This document shows positions 4,045 through 5,295 of a stretch of DNA of 5,295 nucleotides, piece after piece (the stretch's first letter is position 1; each line of letters opens with the position of its first letter). Location of the stretch: contig JAFATL010000440.1 of the NCBI GenBank assembly GCA_019243975.1, positions 1-5,295 of the forward strand. Reading direction: 5' to 3'. This stretch comes from Actinomycetota bacterium (GTDB lineage Bacteria > Actinomycetota > Acidimicrobiia > Acidimicrobiales > JAFATL01). Below the pieces are notes generated by a model. It was given only the letters and a program-made list of their open reading frames with translations, had not been told where the DNA came from and did not search any database. Both the position numbers and the translations under genes were made by a program.

Positions 4045-5295
4045 GTGGCCGCAGCAGGGGAGAGCCGGGAGGCGTTGCTCGACGAGTTCGCCCGGGCGCG
4101 GGACGCGGGCGACACCGATGCCATGACGCGCATCGCGTTGCGGATGCCGTCGTTCATCCAGTTCGGCACGCACCCGGGCACCCTGCCGGCCCTGGTGCAC
4201 GAGGCGTACACCCGGGCGACGACGCCCGAGGACCGGACGCGGCTGGCCACCGCGCTGGCCCGCACGTGGGGCTACGGCGGCGACTTTGCCCGGGCGGCCG
4301 AGTTCGCCACCGAGGCGGTGGCGGCGGCCGAGGAGATCGGCGACCCCGCGTTGCTCGCGGACGCGCTCGACGCGTTGCTCATCGTCAAGTGGGGGCCCGA
4401 CGACTTCGACGAGCGCCGCAGCCTGTCGTCGCGTCTCGACGACACCGTCGCCCACGTGCTCGATCCGGAGGTGCGTCTGTCTGCGCACCTGTGGCGGCTC
4501 ACCACCGCGTGGGAGTGCCTCGACGTGGTCGCCGTGCAGCGCCAGCTGCGCGCCCTCGACCTGCTGGCCGAGGAGTCGAAGCTGGCGCGCATGGGCTTCT
4601 ACGCCGCGGCCCGGCGCGCCATGCATGCCATCGTCACGGGCGACCTGCCTCAAGCCGACGGGTTGCACGCGCGCATGCTCTCGCTCGGGGAGGAGGCCGG
4701 GGAGACCGACCTCATGGCCGTGGACTTCAGCCTGCGCGCCGCCCGCGCCCGCCTGGTGGCCGACGCCGAGAAGATGCGGGCGATGGCGCCCGCCTTCGAG
4801 GCGTTCGGCACCGAGCAGGGCGTGCCGTCCATCGCGGCCGAAGGCGCGGTGCTGTGGCTGGAGGCGGGGGAGACAAGCAACGCCCGCCGCTTGCTGCACC
4901 TGCTGGTGGGCGACGGCCTCGACACCGTGCCGAGCGACGTCGACTTCCTGCTGACGGTGACGTCGCTGGTGCACCTGGCCGCGTCACTCGGCGACCAGCC
5001 CGAGATCATCGAGGACGGGCTGCGGCTCCTCACGCCGTACGTCGGGCGGGGCGTGCTCAACGCCGGGGCGGTCATGTTCCACGGCGTCGTCGACGAGTAC
5101 CTGTACGAGGCGGCGCGCGCCCTCGGCCGTGAGGACGCCGACCGCTACCGCCACGCCGCCGCGTCCGCCTACCGCCGTCTCGGCGCGCCGTGGTGGGAGC
5201 AGCGGGTCGGCGTGGGGTCGGCGCCGACGCCGACGAGGGCGAGCGGGCGGGTCGACACGAGCGTCCATCTCCGTCGCGACCCGGGCGGCACGTGG
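4045..5295 (+). CDS. TPR-repeat protein like the sensor half of LuxR/cyclase-type STAND regulators (3' end cut by window)
   Basis: An open frame of 417 codons without a stop, running off the window. It is almost wholly helical, with TPR-like helix pairs: DFARAAEFATEAVAAAEEIG (80-99), ADALDALLIVKWGPDD (105-120), FYAAARRAMHAIVTGDLPQA (185-204), EAGETSNARRLLHLLVGDGL (273-292), and a last repeat RYRHAAASAYRRLGAPWWEQ (367-386). The WGPD turn, the 'D-xx-FLLTVTSLVHLAASLGD' stretch and the closing RRLGAPWWEQR are typical of the C-terminal part of large actinobacterial AAA-ATPase regulators (LuxR or adenylate cyclase type). Here there is no P-loop ATPase, cyclase or HTH domain before it: the frame closes at the upstream gene's TAA. 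After a Pro/Thr linker, VHLRRDPGGTW (407-417) resembles the start of the winged-helix-like tail of such regulators, which would lie beyond the window. GTG at 4045 is the first start after TAA; TTG at 4075 and ATG at 4123 are alternatives. No Shine-Dalgarno precedes 4045. Confidence 0.7.
   Translation, partial: MAAAGESREALLDEFARARDAGDTDAMTRIALRMPSFIQFGTHPGTLPALVHEAYTRATTPEDRTRLATALARTWGYGGDFARAAEFATEAVAAAEEIGDPALLADALDALLIVKWGPDDFDERRSLSSRLDDTVAHVLDPEVRLSAHLWRLTTAWECLDVVAVQRQLRALDLLAEESKLARMGFYAAARRAMHAIVTGDLPQADGLHARMLSLGEEAGETDLMAVDFSLRAARARLVADAEKMRAMAPAFEAFGTEQGVPSIAAEGAVLWLEAGETSNARRLLHLLVGDGLDTVPSDVDFLLTVTSLVHLAASLGDQPEIIEDGLRLLTPYVGRGVLNAGAVMFHGVVDEYLYEAARALGREDADRYRHAAASAYRRLGAPWWEQRVGVGSAPTPTRASGRVDTSVHLRRDPGGTW

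Noticed and set aside
4033..4055. GCTGC ... GCAGC inverted repeat as a terminator between the NTF2-like and TPR genes
   Set aside because: Only five pairs with a 13-base loop, no U-tract, and it covers the GTG start of the next gene.
3475..4974. Long minus-strand open frame of about 500 codons opposite the cupin, NTF2-like and TPR genes
   Set aside because: It covers the reverse of three genes with good starts, overlaps and folds; its translation is low-complexity His/Arg/Gly/Val-rich with no motif.

Overview
This window is high-GC DNA (about 70% by eye) with tightly packed genes, GTG as well as ATG starts, and proteins typical of Actinomycetota. The mix is a stand-alone RibD-C-type reductase like mycobacterial Rv2671, an L,D-transpeptidase of the LdtMt2 type, and a TPR protein resembling the sensor part of large LuxR/adenylate-cyclase-type regulators. 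This suggests a high-GC actinobacterium, perhaps of the Acidimicrobiia; the class is inference and I see no marker gene that settles it. No RNA gene, CRISPR array, insertion sequence or integrase is visible.

Layout: (1) 54-794, plus strand, a RibD C-terminal-domain reductase. A 14-bp perfect inverted repeat lies just before its GTG start. (2) 766-1944, minus strand, a membrane-anchored two-Ig-domain L,D-transpeptidase with an intact Ser-His-Gly-Cys catalytic motif. It runs tail to tail into the reductase and shares 29 bp with it. (3) 1946-3109, minus strand, a predicted lipoprotein that folds as a seven-bladed YVTN-type beta-propeller. Its stop and the transpeptidase start are separated by one base, so the two form a coupled pair acting outside the membrane. 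(4) 3110-3226, a 117-bp divergent intergenic region with GGTCA/TGACC half-sites, including a perfect 6+6 inverted repeat next to a strong Shine-Dalgarno. (5) 3227-3607 and 3604-4020, plus strand, a small cupin with an unusual Cys-x-Cys-x-His site and an NTF2/SnoaL-like protein, overlapping by ATGA. (6) 4045 to the window edge, plus strand, an incomplete TPR protein that looks like the sensor half of a STAND-type regulator without its ATPase half.

How the genes may work together: the minus-strand pair is an envelope module, with a propeller lipoprotein made just ahead of, and coupled to, a peptidoglycan 3-3 cross-linking enzyme. The plus-strand cupin/NTF2/TPR set looks like a second short operon of small-molecule-binding folds plus a helical-repeat protein. 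The shared intergenic region may regulate both. The reductase is probably unrelated to the envelope pair apart from sharing its 3' end.

Nothing here can be called a proven new system. The most interesting points are the propeller-transpeptidase coupling, the alternating histidine pattern in the propeller, the Cys-type cupin site, and the ATPase-less TPR protein beside the cupin/NTF2 pair.
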